Notes: a model not told the origin generated them from the letters alone. A DNA stretch of 64,000 nucleotides from Forficula auricularia (GCA_024734495.1 JALMQS010000085.1:27279766-27343765), one strand, 5' to 3'. Positions 45,365-57,602 are shown, counted from the first letter of the stretch. A program made the numbers and translations.

Positions 45365-46135
45365 TCTATATATATAAAATTAAGGTTTTGTGCGCACGAA
45401 TCAAAATTATCAAATAACTCCTAAACTATTAACCCTACAGCAAATTTTATGATAAACAAAGTTGTAGGGGATGTGATTTCTGACAACTTTTGTTTAAAAA
45501 AATTTCCCAAAAACCTCCCAAAAAGGGGGGGGAGGGTGAAAAATGTAAATTCTTGCCCTTGGAGCAAACTCAACCAAATTTTGTATACATAATCTCTGGG
45601 CCTCTAGAGAGCTAGAAATGCAAAAACTAACCACCCAAAATGGGAGGGGGGTCAAAAAATGAAAATTCTTTCTCTTGGGCCAAACTCAACCAAATTTTGT
45701 ATACATAATCTGTGGGTCACTAGAAGGCTAGAAATGCAAAAACTGGGTGCGGAGGGTGGGTGCGGGGGTGGAATGGGGGTGGGGTGAGGAGTGAGGCGGA
45801 GTAGGGTGGGGGTGCAGGGGGTGGTGCGGGGCGTAGTACAGGGGGCATAGCGGGGGGTGGGGTCCGGGGTGGGTGGGGTGCTGGTGGTGGTGTGGTGGTG
45901 GGAACGGGTGCATGGTGCGAGGGTCGGGGTGGGGGTGGGGGTGAGGTGATTAGTGGGTTAGGGTGCAGACTGGAGTGTTGGGGTGGTGATGTGGGGCGGG
46001 GGGCGGGGGTGCTGGGCGGGTTTCGGGGTGCGTGGTGGGTGGGGTGGGGGTGAGCGTGGGGTTCGAGGGCTGACGGTCCAGGGGTCGTGTCCCCTGGCTA
46101 GCAAAAGGGGCGCCGAAGGCGGGCCTTGCAGCTAG
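45365..46135 (+). mobile_element. Full-length non-autonomous Helitron, family A, short form
   Basis: Starts A|TCTATATATATAAAATTAAGG and ends with the CGCC-GAA-GGCG hairpin and CTAG|T (46132-46135), 771 bp. Compared with 35075-36093 it lacks about 270 bp near the 5' end (junction after GGTTTTGTG at about 45392). It contains the G-rich tract 45745-46090. No coding region. Confidence 0.9.
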
Positions 46136-46251
46136 TTTGTTTATAAATAATTAAATTAAATCTATTAATATTTATTATTATAATTACATATGAGGTTTAA
46201 TTTAATTTGATTATTTTTTGCTTAAGTAAGATTTTTATAATTCTCGACTCG

Positions 46252-46470
46252 GTCATTTTTAGTTTATCCACGAAAAGTATTGTAATCGGTCTCACGGCAA
46301 GCGCGACTTCAAAGGGTCCTCATGCAAAGACTATGGAACTCATGGTATCAACCAAAGTCATAAACTGTAATAATCATTCAGGTTTAATTTTAGCACGCAA
46401 CGAATTTGCCAAAAATTACATGGGATCTCATTCAATGGCCAAAAAGTGCGATTTTTCCATAGTCCGTGGT
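46252..46470 (+). repeat. Dispersed repeat family R, copy 3
   Basis: Matches 37845-38045: AGTATTGTAATCGGTCTC, GCGACTTCAAAGGGTCCT, AAAGACTATGGAACTCATGG and ATGGCCAAAAAGTGCGATTT. An overlapping open frame of 110 codons is not supported because the homologous copy at 37850 is not open in that frame. Confidence 0.65.
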
Positions 46471-49200
46471 CAAGTGGGCATGTATGTATGTATGTATCAG
46501 TGGTGGTTGATGACTTTTCAACTAGGGGATGCTGTCTAAAAAAGTACTCTTCATTTTTTGGAATTTTATTTTAATCTTTGCTTTTTTGCAAATTTCATCA
46601 AAAATCGGACGGCATCATTTTCGTTTTTTTCAAATTTAACATTAGATTTTTTAAAAATATATGTATTTTAGGACCTTCGCCCCAAACGGATATTGCTTTG
46701 TGTGAGTGAGAGTAGGAGTCAGAAATTAAATCTTGTGACTTAAACTCCACAGTCCCTGAGAATCGACCATCTTCCAGCTATAAGCAAGCTATGACTTGTC
46801 TATAAATTTATTTCCGATCTTATGTATTGAGAGTTCTTAGAAATGGATTAGTCCAAAGATTCTCGAATCATCTTTATTTATTCCTTTTTTTTGTATTATT
46901 ACTATTTTAATAGTTCCTCAGCGAGAACAATTTTTATTCGACTAATACTCGTCTAGACTTGTCTTTGACATGCTTGAACTGGAAGATATACCAGGCAGGG
47001 ACTTCAAACCTTCTCCGCCCCCTTATCGGAAAAATCATTCATTTTAATTGCCCTTTGAAATTATGCAACAATTTAAATTCATTTCGGGGACCAATATCCT
47101 ACTTTTCAAAACAAATTTTTTTTTTATAGAAATATTTCAAATAACGGATAATAATTTGAAAATTTAAAGATCCTTGTGAATTTATATGAAAATACTCAAA
47201 ATGTTTAAAATTTTAGGGATGCGCCTCATCCACAGCATCCATGGACCGCACGGCAATGGTATATATGTAATGGATTCCTTTTTTTCGTCAACGATTTTCT
47301 CCACACCGTTTGACCGATTAAAATGAAAGTGAAAACATACCTACCATTACTTTAACAAAATGAAGCTCTGATTAGTTTTAAATACATACTATCTTTGTAA
47401 TTTCATCAGAAATTTTGTCTATATATTACTAGTTTCGATTTGAGCTTTTATAAGTATTAACTTACTAGCTCGAATGGTTCGTTAACAAAAAAATTACCAG
47501 ACCACCGAAATTCGCATTGAGCGTACCTACCTAGTCTTAAAAATATTTCATTTATAATATATGTATATAAAAAAAATAAAACATTACTATCATTGGCAAT
47601 GAATATATGTATTTCCTGGATATTCGCATAAATGGCATATTTAGGGCAAAAATCATTGAAAAGGTAATAGGATACGGTTCTCTTCTAACGAGTCTGCTTG
47701 TCCGCCCTGTCTATGTCTGCTAGATTCGCAGAATCTGTTCAGTACCTAGTTGATCACTTTTAATTCGAACAAATGGCTAAAAAAAAACTTGCATCTCTTT
47801 CACTCACTCCTCTGGTACTGTTGTATACAAAGGTATATTTGTATCCTAACCTACTTTTCGATACTTCCTTTTTTTATCGATATCCAGAAAATTTATCGAT
47901 AATTGGCACTGTGAAACATCTTTAAATACCATTTAATTATGTTTACGTGATGTATATATTAATTGATTTTTAATTATATTGATGAAGAAAGATAGAATTA
48001 TTAAAGGCAAATAATTTATTAACTGGAAAAGTTTATTGATATAAATACCAAATAGTAAATATAATAATTATATATTCGGTCAGATTGCTGTGACATTATT
48101 TTTAATTCCTTTAATAGGTGTGAGCAGCCAGCAGGCTCTATGATCCTGAAAGAGCGCCCAAATTAATCAAATCAATTTTGATAGACAAAGTTTTGAAACA
48201 ATTAAATAGATAATAGAAGCAATAGTTTGTATGTCAATACAGTATTTTATGGGCCATCTTCTACATTCTATTTCTTAAAGAATATTATCACTGCGGTTTT
48301 AGCAAAGATAATGATTTGCACCTACCTAGTCACTTAGGTATTTTCAGTTAATTACAAAGGGATACACCAACACAATTGGGATTGGAAATGCTGAAACTAT
48401 AAAACTATGTTAACCGCATTCGTTGCCTCGTGATCGTCATGGTCAGATATCTCATAAGCTCATAACATAACTCTGCATGCACCCAAATCTCATATTAGAA
48501 TGTACTTAGTTGAATTTAAGTTTGGTTTAGATTTTAGATCTTTTAGAAAAAAAAAAAAAATAAATAAAATAAAAAAAATAAAAAACTTGGATTGATAACA
48601 AGTCACTTAGGCTGGTTTGCATTTAGTTCAGTCTTGGATGTTCGGCTGAGGTAAGTTGAGTTGGTTCAGTGGGCTCCAGGAGTGCTTGCCTATTTGTGCT
48701 TACCTACTTATATCTATTAGTTTATTTAGTTGAAGTTGCTGTTGAATAATGACCTCATCTACATATATCAAATATCATAACTTTTTAATGTGAAAATTGC
48801 CTCCTAACGATAAAAAGGGCTACAACCATTATTTCCTACTTTTCGTTAAGTTCCTTCTAGTTAGCCAATAAATTTCTTTTATTTTTTTTTTATACATGCT
48901 TTATATTAGCTTCACCTGTATGTATGTATCTATCAATGTGACTTTTGTTTTCTTAAAATTCCGCAAACATACTCTCTATAAATATAATTGTTTACCTATT
49001 TAATTTAAATGAAATTATTCGTTTATCTTGTTTAAAAATCTATGAAAAGTGAAAGAAAATCATTTTCATTGCTAAGTTTTTTTCAGTGTGTTTACCTTTG
49101 TGTATATTAAGTGTTTCTGTTCAAATTTCAATTTATTATCCATGATAAATAATTTAGCTTGTAGATCGTTTTGCGGGAGAAATTGTTTGTAACATATGAA
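46471..49200. other. Long stretch without recognisable gene
   Basis: Contains a small family R piece at 47270-47400 (CCACACCGTTTGACCGATTA and following). The rest is AT-rich with A-rich low-complexity sequence near 48550. Confidence 0.45.
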
Positions 49201-49261
49201 TTGCCGAGAGTAGCAGAATTTTTATAAATTGATAGAGACAATAAAAGAGCGTGTCTTTTGC

Positions 49262-49350
49262 TGGAAAAATACATTTTAATTTATTTATAACGAGACTATA
49301 GTTTCGAGGGTTTTGCCCTCTTCATCAGTCTATTAAAATTTATTTTTGCA
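49262..49350 (-). ncRNA. Hammerhead ribozyme, canonical core with long distal stem I
   Basis: Minus strand, core 49328-49294: CTGATGA; stem II GAGGG/CCCTC with CAAAA loop; GAAAC; TATA; GTC. Beyond a short internal loop, AAAAATAAATTTTAAT (5' side) pairs with ATTAAAATGTATTTTT (3' side) over 15 of 16 positions. This is the best-supported ribozyme of the window because both the core and an extended stem I are visible. Confidence 0.83.
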
Positions 49351-49421
49351 GCAGAAGATAAACCTTTTTATTCAAATTTAGGGAACGCGGTGTTGGTTTA
49401 TAGTGAAACATTGTTAAAATT

Positions 49422-49643
49422 AAATTAGGTTGGAGTTGGTGGTGTTTCACAAGGAGAAAAATTAAAATACAAAGATTTTTTTTAGTTTATTCTATATATT
49501 TCGAGCTCTTAACTCATCGTCAGGAGTGACATTGACTCAATCAATGTTCTCCTGACGATGAGTTAAGAGCTCGAAATATATAGAATAAACTAAAAAATCT
49601 TTGTATTTTAATTTTTTCTCCTTGTGAAACACCACCAACTCCA
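49422..49643. mobile_element. Near-perfect palindromic element with hammerhead-like motifs on both strands
   Basis: Arms of about 100 bp each (TTAGGTTGGAGTTGGTGGTG, TTTCACAAGGAG, CTCGAAATATATAG-type words) are virtually identical inverted copies around a 20-base centre. Each arm has CTGACGA, stem II GAG/CTC and GAAAT in outward reading (minus 49488-49523, plus 49552-49590). AT-rich stem III and an AUA triplet are possible but unproven. Confidence 0.7.
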
Positions 49644-50889
49644 ACCTAATTTAACCTTTTTATTGTCTCCTTCAACATATGAATAATAAATTAACTTAAT
49701 TTCCTGAATTTTATTAAATTTTAATGTCAAATCACTTGATTGACTCCTAATTCTATATATTCAAAACAAATTTCTCTAATAATTAGTATTAACACCACTA
49801 AATGACAAAAAAAATTGGTTCATTAATAATAAATAATGTAATAATGTACATTATTTCATAGCATTTCTCCACTGTTTCTTTTATGGAGTTAATCGATTTG
49901 GCAAGTGAAGCATTCATATATCCAAAAGGAAGGAAGAACTCATTTGAGTTTGTCCTTCCAAACTTTACATGAGTTGAATTTTTTTTATAAATGCTCTAAT
50001 ATTCATAAGCAGTATCTTTGAATTACTGTTTCAGTTTTCTATATCAAACTGTTTGCTGTCAAAAAAAATTGTCAAATCACCAAAATTCGCATTCCTAGAG
50101 TATTTAAGAATTTTGAACTTTTTTATACAATTTATCATTTAATCAAACTCACCTGAGAGATTTTCAACTTTTAGGTCAATTCAGAACATTTTTATAAAAA
50201 CTCGATGACTCTTCAGAAATAAACCATTTATAGAATTTCTTACAAAACATGTATATCAAGATGTTTTTTCTAATATTTAAAAATTAAAATTTCAGATACT
50301 ATAAATTTGCCAAGCAATCCCAATGCAAATGAACGAAAACTCGGCTACTTGCAACTCATTTTTTTTTTTTTTTTTTTTTTTTACTTTATATTAATATAAA
50401 TAATAAACAGGTTTAGTCACATATAATATTTTGATTACTTAACAGGAAAAAAGAACCATACTAAAAAGCTTCTTATAATATAATTTATCGTATAGTTAAT
50501 CAGGTGAACTACATTAAGCAGAGATTAAGATTTAATTTTAAAAACCAATCAGGTTATTGGTAGTTGCATTTTCAATGCCAATTTTTGAACGAATATCTCG
50601 TCTACAAACCTCAAATTATATAAGAAATTGAATTTTATTTCAGAAATTAACTGCATACAAGGTTAAGTTATGTATAAATATAGTAAATCCTTTAGACACA
50701 AATGAGATTTTAATTAAACATGACTCGACGGAGGTTCTGGCAGAATTTTTGATCAATTACAAACGGAAAATACGCACAACTATTTTACATTTATATAAAA
50801 CAGACAGTATAAAATAATAAAATAAGTAGATGAATAAGGTCAATTTAATTAAAGATCTTAGTAGATAATTATGTATATATTATATGTCA

Positions 50890-50955
50890 GAAAGTTTTGC
50901 CCCCTCAGGAGTCGAACGCGAGAGTCAACTTGCTATCCAGGCAGTTAGCATAACC
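50890..50955 (-). repeat. tRNA-derived SINE-like head
   Basis: Minus strand: CTAACTGCCTGGATAGCAAG, then GACTCTCGCGTTCGACTCCT with a B-box-like GTTCGACTCC. It is related to the sequence in the 18388-18814 insertion (GACTGCCTGAAAGCATG, GGTTCGACTCC). No full cloverleaf. Confidence 0.45.
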
Positions 50956-51721
50956 CTAGAGACGAATTTTTGATAAAAATTCCATCTATTTTTCAAAAAT
51001 AAAACACTCAAATGTTTGTATTAAGTATAAATTAAGCTAAGGGAGGTTAATTAATTGAAGGTGACGGTCTACAAATTACTTATGTACTTCTACTCAGTTT
51101 CGATTGAAATACATTTTTGAATTTAATTTATTCAATATTCAAAAATATTTGTTAATTTTTTTTTTAATATATTTAAAATCTATATCATGGTCATTTTATT
51201 TATTTATTTTTTGTTTCTTTGATAGTACTATACCTTTAGTAAGTATATTTGATAAGAATTTTAGTTAATTTTATATTTTAATTAAAAGTAAAACATACTA
51301 GAGGATAGAGGGTGAACTTTCGAAGGTTGTTAAGGGTAGAGCACCACTAGTAAAATATAAAATATAATAAACTATTCAAAATGTATTTCTTTAAATACTT
51401 GTTTGTTTGTATAAGTAAGTTTATCTTGTGGCAAATCTGAAATTTATTTAAAATCATGCCATCAAAATACTACTTTATTGTGTAGCTCAACATAATTTAT
51501 ATTAATGAATTCTTACTGTTATCAACCTATCAGAAGTTTTTTTATATATAACTCAAAAAATATTTGATCAAATTGGAGGGAAAATCGATAACTTTTTCAA
51601 GATTCAGTATGTTCTTTTCAAATTTTGTAGATGGGAGGAGGGAGGGGTGAGCCGTCGAAGGCTAGCTATTAAGGGTAGAACACCAAGTAAAAATTAAATA
51701 TAATAAACCGAGGGGTGAATC

Positions 51722-51875
51722 GAGACCTAATATGGTGTACACCTACTTCCACTTTCATTTCCAAGTAGAAAGATCAACAGATGTAGGGGCATTATCTAAT
51801 AAATTCCAAAATAATTCCACATAATTCCAAAGACGAATACACCTAATTCCAATCGCGGTTCACTTCACGTAATAA
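51722..51875 (+). repeat. Dispersed repeat shared with 12796-12925
   Basis: Same orientation and word order; this copy has a duplicated AATTCCA segment and CAACAGATGT inserted relative to the other. Confidence 0.75.
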
Positions 51876-52669
51876 ACTATTCAAAATTTATATTTTAATT
51901 TAATCCGTTTCTAGAAGGTACAACAATTACCTAAAAACAGTCATTTTGGAGCTTTCTTACAGCAAAAAAATTTGAAAAAACTAAACCTACAACTATTGAA
52001 AAAGATTTTTACAGAAATATCTCACATTAAAAAAAAAATATTTGTTATATTTTTTAATCCACATAAAATTCTACTTTTCCCAAAATATATATGCAATTAT
52101 ATTATGATTTTTAATTTGCAGCAAAATGAATACCTATAATTTTAACTAAATTCAAATTTTCATCTTATTTAGTAGCTTAAGAGCTACAATGGCTTGATAG
52201 ACGGAAAGACAGAAAGACATTGTAACGACACAAATAGGGTTACGTTTTACTCTTTAAAAACAACCTCCACAAAATAAAAATTATCTTAATATTTGACGTA
52301 TAGATTGCAAATAAATAATATTAGAATATTTAGATAATACACCTAGTTTATTCTTAATGCGAGTCAGATCCTACTAAGTAATAATAAGTATTAATTCCCG
52401 TTTGTCCACCTCCATTCAAAATTAGCAGGGCGTGTCTACATATCGTAGTTCACAGGTTTCCGGCCATTTTCGTTTTAACTTTAGGTAGTTGGACACATAG
52501 TTTTAAGCTGGTTGGCAAATATATTTATAAATTGGAGTTGGACGTGATCAAAACCAGCCCTTAAACTGTAAAGTATTTGATAAAAAGGAACGAATAAAAT
52601 TATTTCCAAGTAGGTGTCCAAAGAAATCCTTATCACTTATCATGAATGATGAAAAGTTGAAAAAATTTT

Positions 52670-53145
52670 GTTTTGCCGAGAATAGTAGTAGAGGTGTTGA
52701 TTCATAAAGAGAAATCAATGAGGTTGTCTTCTGCTTGATGCAAATAAACATATACCTACACACTTATACATATATACAAGAATATAAATATGTATTACCT
52801 ACTACATATAAATAATTTATTTGATGAGATTTATAATTTTAGTATGATCTAGTCTTTTAATAGAGTATTATATCAATTTATTTCTCATGGGGTCAAATAC
52901 CCAATTGGATGTAGGTAAATTCGATTTGTCACTGGTCACATAACAATTCGTTCGCTATTACAACTAAACGAATTTACCTATATCAATCTCCCATGAGAAA
53001 TAAAATATTTAAGTAATTAATTAAAAAGAATGATGGGGAAATTTTCGAAACCAATAGTCTCTAAGAAATAAATTATATATATATATATCGTTGTATTTAT
53101 TTATATGTTTATTTGTATCGAAACCTCATTCTCTTTATGAATGAT
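52670..53145. mobile_element. Hammerhead-bearing element (family G), copy 5, diverged
   Basis: Left edge TTTTGCCGAGAATAGTAGTA and GAGGTTGTCTTCTGCTTGAT followed by GCAAATAAACATAT; the right part (53095-53145) has diverged inverted equivalents (TATGTTTATTTGTATCGAAA, CTCTTTATGAATGATGAAT). Relics of hammerheads lie on the minus strand near 52830-52860 and on the plus strand at 53029-53059. Confidence 0.6.
53024..53065 (+). ncRNA. Hammerhead ribozyme relic
   Basis: ATGATGG in place of CTGATGA, a GGAAA/TTTTC-like stem II, then intact GAAAC, CAATA loop and GTC. Core substitutions predict loss of activity. Confidence 0.45.
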
Positions 53146-54180
53146 GAATAGGATTTTTCTCTATAAAGTATCTAATGTAAAACGAGAGTTATGAAAATGA
53201 ATGAATTTTATTTTTAAATTTTATCTTCCATAAAATTATACCATCTTATTATGATGGAAAAGTATAAAATTAAACATTTAAAATTTCAATAATAATATAA
53301 ATACGTTTTCTTATGAGTAGGAAAATAGATTTATTTTCTAGAAACATATTATTTTTTCTTTCTAAATAATTGGTTGTGATATGAACGGAGAGAATAATTA
53401 TGTTCGTTTAGAACAGAACTAATAGGCCGACAGGAAGAAGTGGTCACCACTTAGGTACCCCTCGGGCCAAATTTTACATTCAACACTCTCTAATGACTAG
53501 GAGGCAACTGGATTTTCCTTGATCATCATTCTTGTTGGCCAACATTTCGAACAAGATTCAATGCATTCAACTCTTTTATCAATCTATTCGAGAGGACTGG
53601 TAAATAGTGGTGTTCTTTTTTTATTGATGTTTTCTTAATTCATACTTTGAATATCCCTTGACATTTCACGGTGCATGTTTACAAGCTCAATAAAAATAAT
53701 ATTCTTATTTTATTAGTATTTGTAATGGTAATTTAGTAGGAAAAGGAAGATAAAATTTATGTAGCGAAACATTTCAATATACAGGCTGTAGCGTAAATCT
53801 GAGCCTCTACTTCAGGAGCGGCATTATTTTTATATTGGCGAAAATCACTATAGGTGTGATATCTTCTTTGAGATATTTATTTATTATTTTCAACGGCTAA
53901 ATGCCTAATATACATAAATATAATACAATAATTATCAAGTATAACAACATTAACAAATAATAGACAAAGTAATATCATTAAATTTATATTATAATAATAT
54001 ATATAAAAGGTTAAATAACAATATAGTAATATAAAAATAAGTACCTGCGAGGCACTTCTTCCTTCAGTTAAAAGCTTTATTTTAACTCGTATTTTTTAAA
54101 TTAATTTAAAATTCTGATAAAAAGGTCGATTTTTATTTGAGAGCCGTTTTCAAATTAAAAAAATACAAAAATATATAATA
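53146..54180. other. AT-rich DNA without recognisable gene
   Basis: No supported feature. Confidence 0.4.
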
Positions 54181-54183
54181 TTG

Positions 54184-54830
54184 TCCCCCCCCCCCCACCC
54201 TCCACGCTCGACTTCACCCCCCGAAACCTCGCCCTACCCCGAGATCACTCCACCACCGCCCCACCTACCTCCACCTGTTTTGATTCAAACCATAGCGAAT
54301 TCATTTTTATTCATCCAATCATTAAAATAAAACCTATCAAAATGTGTTGTTTTTTTCGGAAAATTGAGACCTGCTCTTGATTATTTTTTATTCTATTAAA
54401 TAAATAAAGTTCATTATAAAAACAATTATTAAACGTTTATTAATATTTCTAACGTTTAGGGACAACAAAATATGTTAAAATCCACAATCACAATACTTCT
54501 TCAAGGCCTTTGAGAATAAAGAATTTACCCGACCCATTGTCTGCCTGAGCACAAAAGGAAAAGGAAACCTTTTTTTAAAACCCTAAGAATGGGATTTGTC
54601 TACCTGAGAATAATTAATTTGATTACGAAAAAAACCCATCAAAAACAATTTTGTCGAAGATGAGACCGTGACAGATCGAATTGTCACCCCAAAAACCCCT
54701 AACCCGTGAATTTCATCAAAATCGGTAGAGCCGTTTTCAAAATAGAACCAAGATACAAATATATAATAAATATATATCACCAAATATACAATTTTTGCTC
54801 GTTTAATAAGAGTAGATATAAGATAATAGT
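54184..54830 (-). mobile_element. Helitron family B fragment, minus strand
   Basis: Inverted copy of 62650-63240. The minus strand begins near TCTACTCTTATTAAACGAGC, continues with GTATCTTGGTTCTATTTTGA, ACCGATTTTGATGAAATTCA and CGGGTTAGGGGTTTTTGGGG, and ends in a C-rich/G-rich tract next to a C-run at 54184-54198. The TCTACT...AAACGAGCAA start and ACCGATTTTGATGAAATT motif are typical of Helitron 5' regions. No CTAG end was found, so the copy is partial. Confidence 0.65.
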
Positions 54831-56510
54831 AATATAATGAAATATAATAATAGAATAGTTACTTGTAGACTAGGGTCAACATTTTCAACAAGACTGCGAC
54901 TTTATTAATATTCAATGAGAAATCCAAGGGGTTTTCTAGTTGTTTAGATAAATCGTTATAACATCTACTTAATCTGAATATTGGATTAGCTTCAGAGTAC
55001 CGGCTGGATGGTACTTCTGGATAAAAATCTAGTCTATTTTTAAGTACATAATTTGAGTTATGGATTGGATATAAAAAATTAATAATTACAAAGCGAATTC
55101 ACCTCTCCTGACATCTATTGGCATACCGAACTCAACCATATTTTGTATACATAATCAGTGGGCCCCCAGGAGTCTAAAAATGGAAGAACTACCCCCCCCC
55201 CCCTAGATGATTATGAATAATTTGATTAAATATTAAATATAAGTGAGGGGCAGATTGTATGGTAAAGTCAAGTCAATGGCCACATCAAAACAGGTCAGCT
55301 TTTTTGCTAATATGGAAAAAATCTCATTCTGCACACATGGAATTTATTTCTGCTTAAATTTAGCTTCCTTAATTTTTGACAAATTCTTTGAAACCGTTAT
55401 GAATTTGCATTAAACTTGATTTACAACATTCAAAAGTTGTAAACAATCTTGCTTCAATACTAAATTCAATTTGTATTTTTTTATGTGATATTTATGTAAT
55501 TTAAGATTTGGATCTCTTATTAACCATCGAAGACCGTTTCTGTCTTTTCTATTTTTTATGGATACTTGATACTCCCATGGGATTTGGTCTATCTCGTTAC
55601 AGACAAAAATCTGGAATAAAGCCTCAATTACACGATTTTTAAACATCCAACGGTGATATTAGGAACAAATAGAGCAAACGTGCTAATCCTTATAACTTCT
55701 AAAGATTGGAAGTCTGTTCTTACTTTGAGCTTTTCTGACTGTGAAATATAGTATAGATAGGTACACTTGGATTTGTACACCTAAAAATTTTTCATTTTTA
55801 TATATTTTTTCTCAAGCCAGATCATGAAGTAATACCTACTTCAAATAAAAGAGAAGTTCAAGTCAAAAAGGGACTAAGTATTTCTTCTAAAATCAAAACA
55901 AAATAATTAAAACACCAACTGTGAGAGCTCCCCATATGTAAAACGGAGGAAGCCTAAAGCGAAGGGAAAAATCATTCTTTATCGTGAAGAGTCTGCGAAA
56001 ATTTGAGTTTAATTCTGAATCTTGTCAGATAGGTACAGTATCTTCATCATTACTTTCTTATTTGTTATTTTTTACTTTCACATTTATATTCTATAGAATA
56101 TATTGCGAAGTATTGCAATCGCCTGTCTGGGACCTGACACTTTGAGAGCTTGTATCTCAGAGATGATAAAAGTTAATTTCATTTTGTAACTACTAGGTGG
56201 AAAGAATCGATGCCCTTAATACTTGGAAATCGGATTTAGGACATAAAACTGGATATTGTGGCCCCAAGAGGCCAAAAAGGGGCCAAAATCCATTGGATCA
56301 GTGCATACGTACCTATGTTTTCGTCTGAGTCCAATACTAGATCAGCCCGGCATCCAGACTTTGCCTACCTTACAGGCGTACCGATTAAAAACTCCTTTAC
56401 CCTTCCGTACGAAAAACTTATTTAAAATGAAAGAATAATAATGAAATTACTTATTAAAGTGCAGAATTTGTAGACTAAGTAATAGAAATTTATTTAAACT
56501 TACGCGGTCT
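54831..56510. other. Region with a Helitron A scrap, otherwise no gene
   Basis: At about 55125-55205 lies a family A Helitron scrap (CGAACTCAACCATATTTTGT, ATACATAATCAGTGGGCCCC). The open frame at 55410-55646 has no recognisable motif. 56235-56300 has the GAGGCCAAAAAG words of family R. Confidence 0.4.
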
Positions 56511-56514
56511 AAGG

Positions 56515-56978
56515 GCACAAAAAGAAACTTTTTCGAGTTTCTTTGACGAAATTATACATAATTTCTTATATCTTTATAAAATACTCTACTAGAAATAAGT
56601 ATAATCTCTTCAAAATTCAAACATTTATTTTCTAAAAAAATTGGAAAACTGTTGATAAGGGGGGACCCTTATCAATTTTCACCTAAAATTTAATGGTACA
56701 TAAAGAAACTTTTTTCGAGTTACTTTGACGAAATTAAAATTTCTTATATCTTTATAAAATACTAAAGAAAAATTGGAAAACTGATGATAAGGAAGGACCC
56801 TTAACAATTTTCACCTAAAATTTAATGTTTCAAAAGAAACTTTTTTCGAGTTTCTTCGACGAAATTATAATTTCTTATATCTTTATTTAATACTCTACTA
56901 GAAATAAGTATAATCTCTTCAAAATTCAAATATTTATTTTCTAAAAAAATTGGAAAACTGATGATAAGGGGGGACAGG
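56515..56978. repeat. Tandem repeat, three units (about 185, 125 and 155 bp)
   Basis: Units begin AAAGAAACTTTTT(T)CGAGT near 56519, 56702 and 56835 and end TTGGAAAACTGNTGATAAGG followed by a GGACC or GGACA segment. The middle unit has an internal deletion of about 55 bp. No coding role. Confidence 0.8.
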
Positions 56979-57289
56979 GTGGTAGTAGCCACTGGGGAAG
57001 GGGCGGGTTAAGGGTCAGAACACCCCCCCCCCCAAGAGCTGGGCTCATGGGTTGAGTAACGGTAACGACAAACCGTTTCTAATGGCAAACTAACCGTAAT
57101 TAAATATATTTCATAATTTGTTTAATCAAGAATTATGTTCTTTTTTAATTTCTTGAAGTACCTATTTGTTTTAATAAAATAAATTCCCACTAAATATTTT
57201 TTCTTTGTTTATTGACCCCTCCCACCACTCCATGAAAATTTTCTAGCTACGCCACTGCGCGGACCAATTATTTAAAACTATGTAAAATG

Positions 57290-57602
57290 AAAACAAATGA
57301 AGAAGTTCTTGGAAAAATCGGAGAAAGAAGAACCTTGTGGAAGAGTCTGAAGAAGAGAAGAGGTCAGATGATGGGGCACACACTGAGACATGGGGGACTG
57401 CTTAGGGATATCTTGGAGGGGGAGGTGGGAAAGAAAAGGGAAGGGGAAGACCCAGATTAGAATATTTCAACCAAATAATTGGGGGATATGGGATGCCAGA
57501 CATTTAGAGAGGTTAAACAGCTGGCGGAGGACAGAGTCGAGTGGAGACGGATTGTTGCATCAAACCAGTCTTAGGACTGTATACTCAATGATGATGATGA
57601 TA
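57290..57602 (+). pseudogene. RTE-like retrotransposon 3' remnant with GAT-type tail
   Basis: Broken frames read EEVLGKIGERRTLWKSLKKRR, GQMMGHTLRHGGLLRDILEGEV, GRPRLEYFNQIIG-like and an RVE(WR)-like segment. This matches the C-terminal tail of RTE-like reverse transcriptases (RR...W.GH..RH..L...ILEG...GRPR). It is followed by TGATGATGATGAT at 57588-57601, a simple-repeat 3' tail of the kind RTE elements use. At least two frame changes and stops. Confidence 0.65.

Larger units (their letters stand above)
49203..49685. mobile_element. Hammerhead-bearing element (family G), copy 4, with a nested palindromic element
   Basis: Left edge TTGCCGAGAGTAGCAGAATT, then GAGACAATAAAAGAGCGTG as in 26165-26450, and the far end TTTTTATTGTCTCCTTC near 49660 inverted to it. 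A canonical hammerhead lies at 49294-49328. A separate 222-bp palindrome (49422-49643) is inserted inside. Confidence 0.75.
49690..52669. other. Long stretch without recognisable gene, with small repeats
   Basis: Holds a T-run at 50360-50382 and two related 60-base segments (51312-51365 and 51645-51700, both with TCGAAGG...TTAAGGGTAGA and CACCA). The 51722-51875 repeat and a tRNA-like segment at 50890-50955 are listed separately. No gene. Confidence 0.45.

Noticed and set aside
46207..46539. 110-codon open frame
   Set aside because: Lies in dispersed repeat family R, whose other copies are not open in this frame; no motif.
50360..50382. T-run as a retrotransposon poly(A) tail (minus strand)
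   Set aside because: No RT-like sequence or target duplication could be found next to it.
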